In this document: piece by piece, positions 1 to 7,655 of the stretch
Layout: every line of letters starts with the position of its first letter
How positions within the stretch are numbered: the first letter of the stretch is position 1
Assembly (NCBI RefSeq): GCF_900129985.1
Contig: NZ_FQXN01000003.1
Coordinates: forward strand, 186,001-250,000
Length of the DNA: 64,000 nucleotides
Source of the DNA: Thermosipho atlanticus DSM 15807
GTDB lineage: Bacteria; Thermotogota; Thermotogae; Thermotogales; Fervidobacteriaceae
Direction: 5' to 3'
Notes under the pieces: generated by a model
What the model was told of the DNA's origin: nothing
The model's input: only the letters and a program-made list of their open reading frames with translations
The model's database searches: none
Made by a program: the position numbers and the translations under genes

Positions 1-1130
1 TCAGGGGTCATCGAATTGATTATTGCTTCAACTACTTTAATTTCTTTTTCGCTTGAAACAGTATCAATTTTAGGTGCCCCTGGGAGCATTTCAACAATTT
101 TGGATATAGGTCCCAATTTTTTAATTTCTTTAAGTTGTTCTTGGAAATCTTCTAAGGTGAATTCTGCAGTGAACATCTTTTTTCCTAATTTTTTCATCTT
201 TTCTTTGTCAAGTTCTTGTTCTGCTTTTTCAATTAAGCTTAGTACATCACCTAGCCCAAGAATTCTATTTGCAATTCTGTCCGGGAAAAATTCTTCAAAT
301 TCATCAATTTTTTCTCCAACACCTATAAATTTTACTGGTTTGTTTGTGACATACCGGATTGATAAAATTACACCACCTCTGGCATCTCCATCCATCTTCG
401 TGATTACGAAACCAGTTACGTTAAGCCTTTCGTCAAAAATCTTTGCGGAATTGACAGCATCTTGACCTGCCATAGCATCAACAACCATTAAAACTTCATC
501 TGGGTTGACTAAAGATTTTATTTGTTCTAGTTCCTTCATCATTTCTTCATCAATATGAAGTCTTCCAGCAGTATCCAAAATAGCTACATTATATCCACTA
601 TCTTTTATTTCTTTTAATGCCGTTTCAACAATTTTGATGGGATTTTTTCTATCACCAGTAATAACAGGTATGTTAATTTGTTTTCCAAGTGTTACAAGCT
701 GATCAATAGCAGCTGGTCTGTAAGTATCAGCAGCAATTAATATTGGATTTTTTCCTTTCTTTTTCAGTAAATTTGCTAGCTTTGCAGCAGTGGTTGTTTT
801 ACCACTGCCTTGTAAACCAACTAACATTATGAATGATGGTGAATGAACCAAGTTAATGGGTGTTTTCTCGCCCATCAGTTTTATTAGTTCATCTTTCAAA
901 ATTTTTATAAACATTTGATCGGGTGTTAAAGAACTAAGAACATCTTCACCAAGGGCTTTATTTTTTACATCGTCAATGAAACTTTTAACAACTTTATAAT
1001 TAACGTCGGCTTCCAATAAAGAAAGCTTTACGATTTTGATTGCATCTTGAACATTTTTTTCGGAAATTTTTCCCTTGCCAGATAAACTTTTAAATGCTTT
1101 AGTAAGTTTTTCACGAAGACCTTCAAACAA
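1..1130 (-). CDS. ffh: Signal recognition particle GTPase Ffh (3' end outside window)
   Basis: Protein half of the signal recognition particle, which binds 4.5S/SRP RNA and delivers signal-sequence-bearing ribosomes to FtsY at the membrane. About 376 residues are visible: the N-terminal helical bundle, then the G domain with P-loop GLQGSGKTT at residues 105-113, ADTYRPAA, DTAGRLH and TKMDGDARGG, then the start of the methionine-rich M domain, which runs off the window. The start is a TTG at 1130, chosen because the protein then begins MFEGLREKLTKAF as Ffh proteins do and a GGTGGTGAT ribosome site lies just upstream. A sigma-70-like promoter lies at 1160-1187. Identification is secure; only the C-terminal 60 or so residues are missing. 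Confidence 0.97.
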   Translation of the reverse strand, partial: MFEGLREKLTKAFKSLSGKGKISEKNVQDAIKIVKLSLLEADVNYKVVKSFIDDVKNKALGEDVLSSLTPDQMFIKILKDELIKLMGEKTPINLVHSPSFIMLVGLQGSGKTTTAAKLANLLKKKGKNPILIAADTYRPAAIDQLVTLGKQINIPVITGDRKNPIKIVETALKEIKDSGYNVAILDTAGRLHIDEEMMKELEQIKSLVNPDEVLMVVDAMAGQDAVNSAKIFDERLNVTGFVITKMDGDARGGVILSIRYVTNKPVKFIGVGEKIDEFEEFFPDRIANRILGLGDVLSLIEKAEQELDKEKMKKLGKKMFTAEFTLEDFQEQLKEIKKLGPISKIVEMLPGAPKIDTVSSEKEIKVVEAIINSMTP

Positions 1131-1159
1131 CTTAGATCACCACCTTCATTACTACTAAA

Positions 1160-1187
1160 AGTATAATATACTTTTACTGTTTTTCAA
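1160..1187 (-). promoter_or_regulatory. Promoter of ffh overlapping a short palindrome
   Basis: Read on the minus strand, TTGAAA (1182-1187) is followed after 16 nt by TATACT (1160-1165), well placed for ffh. The -10 region lies inside a perfect inverted repeat, AAAAGTATA-t-TATACTTTT, which could be an operator or a chance AT palindrome. The rest of the gap to sfsA (1188-1292) shows nothing else convincing. Confidence 0.6.
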
Positions 1188-1292
1188 TTAAATTAGTCTC
1201 ACAATTGAAAACATGTAGGAAATTATCGGTTACAATTAAGTTACAATAAATATATTCGTTAACTTAACTGAGGGTATTAATGTAATATTTTG

Positions 1293-1997
1293 TTAATATT
1301 TTGACATAGTGGAAGAATTTCTTTGAAAATTATTGTTTGAGAACTGGGGGGAATATTTAAGCTGGATAGGAAATATGTTAATATAATGATTTAAGGATTT
1401 TATAAAATTCTGTGAAAATGTTTTGTCGGTATCAAAATTAGGAGCAAAACATTTTGATTGAGGAAATACCAAAATCACTAAAATTCCTTTAAAACCTAGT
1501 TTTTGTGCTTCGATTAATTCAAGTAAATGTTTATTTCCACGTTTTGTTGGAGCATCTGGAAACAACGCGATATTTTCTTTTCTCAAAGTACATCCTTTAA
1601 CTTCGATTAAAGTGGTTGTTTTACAAGTTTTTACTAAAAAATCAAATCTACTGTTTTTAAATTTAACTTCGGATTTTATTAACTCAATTTTATCAGAAAA
1701 CAGTAAATTATATTTTATAATTTTTTCAGCAATTTTGCTATGGTACATTGAGTTGACTAAAATCCATTCGTTATCATTTTTTGCGGCAATTAAATCAAAA
1801 TGTGTTTTTCGCTTAGGATTATTTACCCGGTTAATTAACACTTCATTTCCGGGGAAAATTAATTCGGTTAATCGCCCAGGATCATGAATATGAATTGTAG
1901 TTGTTTCATTGTTTAATTTTACTAACCCAACATATTTGTTTAATCTTTTTAGAAAAATTGCTTTGTCTGTGAAAGGAATTTTTAAAAGTTTTTTCAT
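1293..1997 (-). CDS. sfsA: SfsA family protein (DNA/RNA nuclease-like)
   Basis: SfsA was named 'sugar fermentation stimulation' in E. coli; the family has an OB-like N-terminal part and a restriction-nuclease-like core, but its physiological role is unsettled. The 234-residue form carries family signatures: HDPGRL near the N terminus, NPKRKT, EVKGCTL with the conserved Glu and Lys, and FPDAPTKRG. I start at the ATG at 1997 (MKKLLKIPF) because family members begin there; an upstream in-frame ATG at 2012 and a longer extension to 2057 are possible but run into the divergent promoter. There is no clear ribosome site before 1997, and a TATAAT (2004-2009) lies only 6 nt upstream, so the mRNA may be leaderless. 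Confidence 0.88.
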   Translation of the reverse strand: MKKLLKIPFTDKAIFLKRLNKYVGLVKLNNETTTIHIHDPGRLTELIFPGNEVLINRVNNPKRKTHFDLIAAKNDNEWILVNSMYHSKIAEKIIKYNLLFSDKIELIKSEVKFKNSRFDFLVKTCKTTTLIEVKGCTLRKENIALFPDAPTKRGNKHLLELIEAQKLGFKGILVILVFPQSKCFAPNFDTDKTFSQNFIKSLNHYINIFPIQLKYSPQFSNNNFQRNSSTMSKY

Positions 1998-2017
1998 GTT
2001 TTTATTATACATTAATT

Positions 2018-2045
2018 TTGAAAAATCGGAAATATGTTGTATAAT
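2018..2045 (+). promoter_or_regulatory. Promoter of the thiamine transport operon
   Basis: TTGAAA (2018-2023), a 16-nt spacer and a perfect TATAAT (2040-2045) lie about 25 nt before the TPP aptamer, the expected position for transcription of the riboswitch leader. It is back to back with the start of sfsA. Confidence 0.75.
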
Positions 2046-2065
2046 TAATATGGACAAATTAATAA

Positions 2066-2165
2066 TGATTCCCGAGGGGAGCTCCTAAATCCGGGGCTGA
2101 GAGGAAGGCGGAAGCCTTCGACCCTTAGAACCTGAACCGGGTAATACCGGCGGAGGGATTGGGAA
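2066..2165 (+). promoter_or_regulatory. TPP riboswitch (THI element) aptamer
   Basis: The leader contains the hallmarks of the thiamine pyrophosphate aptamer in the right order: GGGG then CTGAGA (2097-2102), a side hairpin GGAAGGC-ggaa-GCCTTC, ACCCTTAGAACCTGAACCGG (2121-2140), and GTAATACCGGCGGAGGGA. TCCC at 2070-2073 can pair with GGGA at 2155-2158 to close the P1 stem. TPP binding is expected to lower expression of thiB-thiP downstream. The 9-mer GGAGGGATT in the 3' half of P1 recurs in the terminator and the ribosome site (see findings). Confidence 0.96.
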
Positions 2166-2175
2166 ATATAAAAAT

Positions 2176-2213
2176 GATTTTAATCCCTCCATATGGAGGG
2201 ATTAAAATTTTTA
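2176..2213 (+). terminator. Riboswitch-controlled intrinsic terminator
   Basis: A 12-14 bp hairpin with arms containing AATCCCTCC (2182-2190) and GGAGGGATT (2195-2203), loop ATAT, followed by a T-rich tract. It lies between the TPP aptamer and the thiB ribosome site. The 5' arm could instead pair with the identical GGAGGGATT in the aptamer (2152-2160), which would act as antiterminator when TPP is absent. Confidence 0.9.
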
Positions 2214-2226
2214 AAGGAGGGATTTT

Positions 2227-3201
2227 ATGAGAAAATTTACTATTATCTTTTTAATGACTTTAACTGTATTAATGTTTTCAACTGAATTGGTAGTATATAC
2301 TTACGATAGTTTTGTCTCCGGAATTGGACAAAAAGTTATTCCTATTTTTGAAAAAATGTACGGTGTTAAGGTTAAGTTACTCTCGTTTGGTGATGCGGGC
2401 GCAGTACTTGCGCGATTGATAGCCGAAAAGAATAATCCAAGAGCTGATGTAATTATTGGCTTAGATCAATCTCTATTAAAAGTAGCAATTGAAAAAGGAA
2501 TTTTGGAGAAATATAAACCTGTTAATCTTGGTTTAGTAAAATATCCTGAGCTTTTAAACGATTATGGAGTTCCGTATGATTTTGGTTCTATTGCTATAGT
2601 GTATAATAAAGATAAGATAAAGGATCCTCCAAAGTCATTTGAAGATCTTTTGAATTCTAAATTTAAAGGGAAAATTGTTGTTGAAGATCCGAGAACTTCG
2701 AGTACTGGATTGAGTTTTTTACTATGGACAATTGCTGTTTACGGGGATGATTATTTAGAATTTTGGAAGAATTTTAGAAAAAATATCCTAAGTATTACTC
2801 CAGGTTGGGACGAGGCTTTCGAAATGTTGGAATCAGGTGAAGCAGATATGATGGTAAGTTATGCAACTGATGGTGCATATAGTTTTTATTATTATGGTTC
2901 TATACAGTATGTTCCAGTTATTATGTCCGAGGGAGCTTTTGTCCAAGTTGAATATGCTTCAATAGTTAAAGGAGCTAAAAATATGGAACTTGCAAAGAGA
3001 TTTTTAGAATATGTTCTTATGGAGGACTTTCAAAAAGAAGTACCATTAAATCAGTGGATGCTTCCGGTAACTAATGTAGATATTCCAGAAGCTTTTAAAT
3101 ATGTACCAAAAATAGAAAAAACCTTGCAAATTGATCCTAAAATATATGATAATCTTGAGGAGATTTTAAAGCAATGGTCAAAAGTAATCATTGGCGGTTA
3201 A
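2227..3201 (+). CDS. thiB: Thiamine ABC transporter, periplasmic binding protein ThiB
   Basis: Captures thiamine (or its phosphates) outside the inner membrane and hands it to ThiP. The 324-residue protein starts with a signal peptide (charged MRK, then a hydrophobic stretch to about residue 18), followed by ELVVYTYDSFVSG, the usual mature start of ThiB-type proteins, and family motifs such as FGDAGAVLARL, NPRADVIIGLD, PYDFGSIAIVYN and EDPRTSSTGLSFL. The ATG at 2227 follows a GGAGGGATTTT ribosome site that is itself a copy of a riboswitch element. Position behind a TPP riboswitch supports the substrate. The gene overlaps thiP by 28 nt. Confidence 0.95.
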   Translation: MRKFTIIFLMTLTVLMFSTELVVYTYDSFVSGIGQKVIPIFEKMYGVKVKLLSFGDAGAVLARLIAEKNNPRADVIIGLDQSLLKVAIEKGILEKYKPVNLGLVKYPELLNDYGVPYDFGSIAIVYNKDKIKDPPKSFEDLLNSKFKGKIVVEDPRTSSTGLSFLLWTIAVYGDDYLEFWKNFRKNILSITPGWDEAFEMLESGEADMMVSYATDGAYSFYYYGSIQYVPVIMSEGAFVQVEYASIVKGAKNMELAKRFLEYVLMEDFQKEVPLNQWMLPVTNVDIPEAFKYVPKIEKTLQIDPKIYDNLEEILKQWSKVIIGG

Positions 3202-4712
3202 TACCAGTTGTTTACATAATTGGGGGAATTTTTGTTCCCCTAATTTTTCTTTTTGTTTTTTCAGGTGGAATTGAAATTTCAGCAATTGCTGAAAATAAAA
3301 ATGTGATATTTTTTACAATTAAACAAGCATTAATTTCTTCCATTTTCACCATGTTGTTAGGCCTTCCTGGAGCATATTTGGTTGCCAGAACGAAAATGAA
3401 AAAAATATTAAAATCAATATTTAGGGTTTTGTCTTCGGTACCATTTATTTTACCTGGCGTTACCATGAGTATTGGTTTTTTATTGGCGTTCGGAAAGAAT
3501 GGTTTAATAACGAAAATTTTGAGTTTGTTTGGATATAAAGAGAGAATATTATATACGTTTGTTGCTGTGATATTGGGACATGTTTTTTATAATTTTCCAT
3601 TGTTCATTCGAATTGTCGGGGAAACTTGGGAAAGAATTGATGGAACATTAATTGAAGCTGGAAAAATCGATGGCGCAAATAAATTTAAAATTTTTGTTTT
3701 TGTTGAGCTTCCTAATTTAATTCCTTCAATTTTAAAATCTTTTCTTTTAACCTATGTGTATACTTTTACAAGTTTTGCCGTTGTTTTGATTCTTGGTGGA
3801 ATAAAATATTCGACAATAGAAGTTTCGATATATATGTATACTAGAATTTTATTTGATTTTAAAAGTGCGTTTACTCTGGCAGTTTTTCAAATGTTATTAA
3901 TATCATTTATTGCTTATTTTTTAAATTTGAAGACAAGTGAGTTTATAAGCGGTGTATCTTTAAAAGAAAAATTTCCAATTTGGGGTTACTTTTATTTTGG
4001 AGTTACAGTGTTTTTTATATTTATACCATTAATATATTCACTCTTATCAGGTTTTTTGAATTATGCTGGAGGTTTTGGAGTAGAAAATTTTAAAAGATTG
4101 TTTTCTTTAAATTTATCTCAATTTATTGGTACAAACTTTTATTCTTTGGTATTTTATTCAATATTTCTTCCAGCGATTGCTAGTATTATAACAATATTTA
4201 TTTCTTCTATAGCTTCATATTATTCTGTAAGAGGTAGAAAAATAGATTATTTAATTATAATACCAGCGGCTATTTCACCTGTAACTATAGCCTTTTCATA
4301 TGTGTTAATGCGATTTTCCCCATTATTTTCATTGATTTTGATTTATTCTTTAATTTCAATACCAATAGTTTTTGGTTTTATGGAAAGTGGATGGCGTACA
4401 ATAAATTTTGAAATTGAAGAAGCAGCTGTTTTAGATGGAGCAAATGGCTGGGTAATAAATACCAAGGTTAGATTTCCATTAATAAAGTATCATATATTAA
4501 CAGCGTTTATTTATGCTTTTACAATTGCTTTGGGAGAAATGTCGGCAACTATAACTATTTCTGAACCACCAATATCAACATTTTCAATTGCAATTTATAG
4601 ATTGTTAAGTTCAAGAAGAATACCTGAAGCAAGGGCACTTAATTCAATATATGGATTTATCGTTATTATCCTGTTTTCAACGCTTGAATATTTAAGAAAT
4701 AAAGAAAAATAA
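3174..4712 (+). CDS. thiP: Thiamine ABC transporter, fused permease ThiP
   Basis: Inner-membrane channel of the thiamine importer. The 512 residues form two homologous permease halves of about six membrane segments each; each has the EAA-type loop that docks the ATPase: EAGKIDGANKFKIF in the first half and EEAAVLDGANGWVI in the second. This double-length arrangement is typical of ThiP and of iron permeases of the FbpB type. The ATG at 3174 lies inside the end of thiB, with GAGGAGA upstream, so translation is probably coupled. No ATPase gene (ThiQ) follows; the next gene is on the other strand. A shared or distant ATPase must be assumed. Confidence 0.92.
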   Translation: MVKSNHWRLIPVVYIIGGIFVPLIFLFVFSGGIEISAIAENKNVIFFTIKQALISSIFTMLLGLPGAYLVARTKMKKILKSIFRVLSSVPFILPGVTMSIGFLLAFGKNGLITKILSLFGYKERILYTFVAVILGHVFYNFPLFIRIVGETWERIDGTLIEAGKIDGANKFKIFVFVELPNLIPSILKSFLLTYVYTFTSFAVVLILGGIKYSTIEVSIYMYTRILFDFKSAFTLAVFQMLLISFIAYFLNLKTSEFISGVSLKEKFPIWGYFYFGVTVFFIFIPLIYSLLSGFLNYAGGFGVENFKRLFSLNLSQFIGTNFYSLVFYSIFLPAIASIITIFISSIASYYSVRGRKIDYLIIIPAAISPVTIAFSYVLMRFSPLFSLILIYSLISIPIVFGFMESGWRTINFEIEEAAVLDGANGWVINTKVRFPLIKYHILTAFIYAFTIALGEMSATITISEPPISTFSIAIYRLLSSRRIPEARALNSIYGFIVIILFSTLEYLRNKEK

Positions 4713-4730
4713 ACGGAGCAAACGCTCCGT
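4713..4730 (-). terminator. Terminator between convergent thiP and glgP
   Basis: ACGGAGC-aaac-GCTCCGT, a 7-bp hairpin. Read on the minus strand it is followed by a T-rich tract (TTTATTTTTC), so it should end the glgP transcript. On the plus strand the T-run comes about 10 nt later, so it may also help end thiP mRNA. Confidence 0.75.
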
Positions 4731-4735
4731 AAAGT

Positions 4736-7231
4736 TTAAATTTTTTCGACTTTCCAGATATCTTCAGCGTATTCTTTAATAGTTCTGTCACTGGAGAACA
4801 TTCCAACTCTTGCAACATTAAGCAGTGCTTTTTTGTTCCATTTGAAGGTTTGTCTATATAATTTATCAATTTCTTTATGCTTTGTTTTATAACTATCGAA
4901 ATCAGCAAGAAGCATATATTCATCAGGATATCCACCGTTAATACCAAATAGCAGAGATTGAAAAATATCACTGAATAGTTCAGAATTACCTTTACTAAAA
5001 TAGTCAGAATTTATTAAATCTAAAATTTTTCGAATGGTTTCATTTTTAAGATAAATTTCATATGGATTGTATAACCTACTTTCTTTTAATCTTTGAACTT
5101 GTTCAGCTGTTAACCCAAATATGAAAATATTTTCTTCACCAACACATTCTTTTATTTCGATGTTTGCACCATCTAAAGTACCTATAGTTAAAGCGCCATT
5201 AAGTGCGAATTTCATATTTCCAGTTCCCGATGCTTCTTTTCCAGCGGTTGAAATCTGTTCGCTTACATTTGCAGCTGGGATTATTATTTCTGCTAATGAT
5301 ACATTATAATTAGGAATGAAAACAACCTTAAGTTTTTTATTAACTGTAGTGTCATTGTTAATTACTTCAGCAATACTGTTAATTAATTTAATTATCAATT
5401 TTGCCATTTTGTATCCAGGAGCGGCTTTTGCGCCAAAAATAAATGTTCTAGGAACTATATCATAGTTGGGATCATCTTTTAATTTTAAATATAAATAGAT
5501 AATATGCATTGCGTTTAAGAGTTGTCTTTTGTATTCATGAAGTCTTTTGACTTGAACATCGAAAATTGATTCAGGGTCTACTTTTATATTAAGAGTTTTA
5601 TAAATGTAATTTGAAAGTCTAATCTTATTTTTTTGTTTTACATTGTGAAAATTATTTAAAAATTCCTTATCATCGGCGTATTTTTCAAGCTTTTTTAATT
5701 CATCAAGATCAATGATCCATTTATTTCCAATGTGTTTTGTAATCAAATTTGAAAGTTCGGGATTACATTGAAGGAGCCATCTTCTTTGGGTTATTCCATT
5801 AGTTTTATTATTAAATTTTTCAGGCCATATATCATAAAAGTCTTTGAAAACTTTGTTTTTAAGGATTTCTGTATGTAATTTAGATACACCATTTACTGAG
5901 AATGATCCTATTATAGATAAATTAGCCATTCTTACTTGCTTTACACTTCCTTCTTCGAATATAGATAAATTTCTAATTTTATTTATATCATTGGGATAAA
6001 ATTTTGAAACGTTGTTTAAAAATCTAGAATTTATTTCATATAAAATTTCAAGATGTCTGGGTAGTAGTTTTTCAAATAAGTGTACTTCCCATTTTTCTAG
6101 AGCTTCCGGCATGACTGTGTGGTTTGTATATGCAAAGGTCTTTTTTGTAATTTCCCAAGCCTCTTCCCAACTTAATAACTCTTCATCAAGTAATATTCTC
6201 ATTAGTTCGGGAATTGCAAGTGCAGGGTGGGTGTCATTTAACTGAATTACATTTTTTTCAGGGAAGAGCTTAAAGTTGGTACCAAATTGAGCTTTGAAAC
6301 GACGAATAATATCCTGAATGGATGCTGAAACGAAAAAGTATTCTTGTTTTATTCTCAATTCACGTCCAGCATAAAATGCATCATTTGGATACAACACTTT
6401 TGAAATGGATTCTGAAATTATTTTTGATTCGGATGCTTTTATATAATTCCCTTTTTGGAAATTATCGAAATCAAAATCATTAATGGATTTTGAAGACCAA
6501 AGTCTTAAAGTATTTACTACATTATTACCATACCCAACAATAGGAATGTCATAAGGAACTGCTAAAATGTCGTACGTATCTACCCATCTGAATCTTAAAT
6601 GGCCATTATTATCTTTGTATGGTTCCGATCTTCCATAGAATTTTACTTTTACTGCCCTATCTTTCCTTTCAATTTCCCAGGGATAACCGTTTTTAAGCCA
6701 GTCATCAGGTAGCTCTTTTTGAAAACCATCCTCAAAGATTTGTTTAAAAATGCCATATTCATATCTTAACCCATATCCATATCCTGGGATTCCTAAAGTT
6801 GCGATGGAATCTAGAAAACATGCTGCTAATCTTCCAAGTCCACCATTCCCTAATCCTGCATCTGGTTCAATTTCAGCTAATTCTTCTAATGAAATATTGA
6901 GTTCATTCATCGCATTTTTAATTTCGTCTTCAATTTGCAGATTTAATATGTTGTTATACAATAATCTTCCAATAAGAAATTCGATAGATAAGTAATGTAC
7001 TCTTTTTGTTTTATCATTTTTATAATATTTTTGTTGAGTTTCATGCCATTTTTTAATAATCCTGTCTCTTATTACTAAAGATAAACTATAGAATTTATCC
7101 CAGGGGGTAGAGTTTTTAAAATCTTTACCCAGAGATAAATTTAAATGATCAAGGTAGTTTTGCTTGATGACGTTAGTATCAAGAGAAGTTCTAAGATTGT
7201 TAATCAAATTATTGGACTGCATTGAATCCAT
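4736..7231 (-). CDS. glgP: Alpha-glucan (glycogen/maltodextrin) phosphorylase
   Basis: Cytoplasmic GT35 enzyme that releases glucose-1-phosphate from alpha-1,4-glucans using phosphate and pyridoxal phosphate. The 831-residue length matches bacterial and animal phosphorylases. Visible family motifs include EPDAGLGNGGLGRLAACFLD, YGLRYEYGIF, QLNDTHPALAIPELMR, VQVKRLHEYKRQLLN and the PLP site EASGTGNMKFALNG with the Schiff-base lysine at residue 674. The ATG at 7231 has GGAGG at the usual distance; a second ATG three codons on is possible. Upstream lie a strong promoter and a LacI-type operator candidate, fitting control by a sugar-responsive repressor. The gene stands alone between terminators. 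Confidence 0.97.
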   Translation of the reverse strand: MDSMQSNNLINNLRTSLDTNVIKQNYLDHLNLSLGKDFKNSTPWDKFYSLSLVIRDRIIKKWHETQQKYYKNDKTKRVHYLSIEFLIGRLLYNNILNLQIEDEIKNAMNELNISLEELAEIEPDAGLGNGGLGRLAACFLDSIATLGIPGYGYGLRYEYGIFKQIFEDGFQKELPDDWLKNGYPWEIERKDRAVKVKFYGRSEPYKDNNGHLRFRWVDTYDILAVPYDIPIVGYGNNVVNTLRLWSSKSINDFDFDNFQKGNYIKASESKIISESISKVLYPNDAFYAGRELRIKQEYFFVSASIQDIIRRFKAQFGTNFKLFPEKNVIQLNDTHPALAIPELMRILLDEELLSWEEAWEITKKTFAYTNHTVMPEALEKWEVHLFEKLLPRHLEILYEINSRFLNNVSKFYPNDINKIRNLSIFEEGSVKQVRMANLSIIGSFSVNGVSKLHTEILKNKVFKDFYDIWPEKFNNKTNGITQRRWLLQCNPELSNLITKHIGNKWIIDLDELKKLEKYADDKEFLNNFHNVKQKNKIRLSNYIYKTLNIKVDPESIFDVQVKRLHEYKRQLLNAMHIIYLYLKLKDDPNYDIVPRTFIFGAKAAPGYKMAKLIIKLINSIAEVINNDTTVNKKLKVVFIPNYNVSLAEIIIPAANVSEQISTAGKEASGTGNMKFALNGALTIGTLDGANIEIKECVGEENIFIFGLTAEQVQRLKESRLYNPYEIYLKNETIRKILDLINSDYFSKGNSELFSDIFQSLLFGINGGYPDEYMLLADFDSYKTKHKEIDKLYRQTFKWNKKALLNVARVGMFSSDRTIKEYAEDIWKVEKI

Positions 7232-7249
7232 TTTTTATAACCTCCATTC

Positions 7250-7261
7250 GGAAGCGTTTCC
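7250..7261 (-). promoter_or_regulatory. Candidate LacI-family operator in the glgP leader
   Basis: GGAAGCGTTTCC is a near-perfect 12-bp palindrome centred on CG, the pattern recognised by LacI-family repressors. It lies between the glgP promoter and its ribosome site, at roughly +22 to +33 from the expected transcription start, where a bound repressor would block elongation. Confidence 0.5.
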
Positions 7262-7289
7262 ATTTTTGTATTTTCAAAAACCACTTTTA

Positions 7290-7318
7290 ATTCTACATTT
7301 TTTAACATAAAATGTCAA
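7290..7318 (-). promoter_or_regulatory. Promoter of glgP
   Basis: On the minus strand a consensus TTGACA (7313-7318) and TAGAAT (7290-7295) are separated by 17 nt. This is one of the best sigma-70-type promoters in the window. Confidence 0.72.
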
Positions 7319-7402
7319 GAAAGGACTAAAAATAAAACGAAAAATCTCGTTAAATTTCGTTATTTGTGTTTAGTTATTGTTATTTAGAGATATAAAAATA
7401 AA

Positions 7403-7425
7403 AAACCCGACACAAGGTCGGGTTT
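7403..7425 (-). terminator. Terminator after rubredoxin gene
   Basis: AAACCCGAC-acaag-GTCGGGTTT hairpin; on the minus strand it runs into TTTTTTATTTTTATA. It lies just past the rubredoxin stop codon and isolates that gene from glgP. Confidence 0.88.
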
Positions 7426-7440
7426 ACAGTTTATTTAATC

Positions 7441-7599
7441 CTATTCAATTGGTTCAAACATACTTTTGTCTACTCCACAAACTGGACAAGTCCAATCTTC
7501 TGGTAAATCTTCAAATTGGGTTCCAGGTTTTATACCGCTATCTGGTTCTCCTTCCTCAGGATCGTAAATATATCCGCAGACTGTACATCTGTACTTCAT
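7441..7599 (-). CDS. Rubredoxin
   Basis: A 52-residue mononuclear iron electron carrier of the cytoplasm, used in anaerobes for oxygen and peroxide detoxification (for example with rubrerythrin or flavodiiron proteins). It starts [20 protein letters not shown] and ends with [18 protein letters not shown]: the two CxxCG knuckles at residues 5-9 and 38-42 that bind iron, plus the conserved aromatic Tyr and Trp residues, leave no doubt. The ATG at 7599 follows GGGGAGGGG. It sits downstream of the htrA-like gene with a 56-nt gap containing a TATAAT (7636-7641 read in reverse), so it may have its own promoter. Confidence 0.97.
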   Translation of the reverse strand: MKYRCTVCGYIYDPEEGEPDSGIKPGTQFEDLPEDWTCPVCGVDKSMFEPIE

Positions 7600-7655
7600 A
7601 AACGTCCCCTCCCCGAAAAATAGATTTCCACAACAATTATATCATAAAATTTTTA

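Noticed and set aside
16-465. Plus-strand open frame of 149 codons
   Set aside because: It is the antisense shadow of ffh, whose real frame on the minus strand runs to the window edge and carries clear SRP GTPase motifs.
7377-7601. Plus-strand open frame across 7.4-7.6 kb
   Set aside because: It lies opposite the 52-residue rubredoxin gene and a terminator; no ribosome site or recognisable protein.
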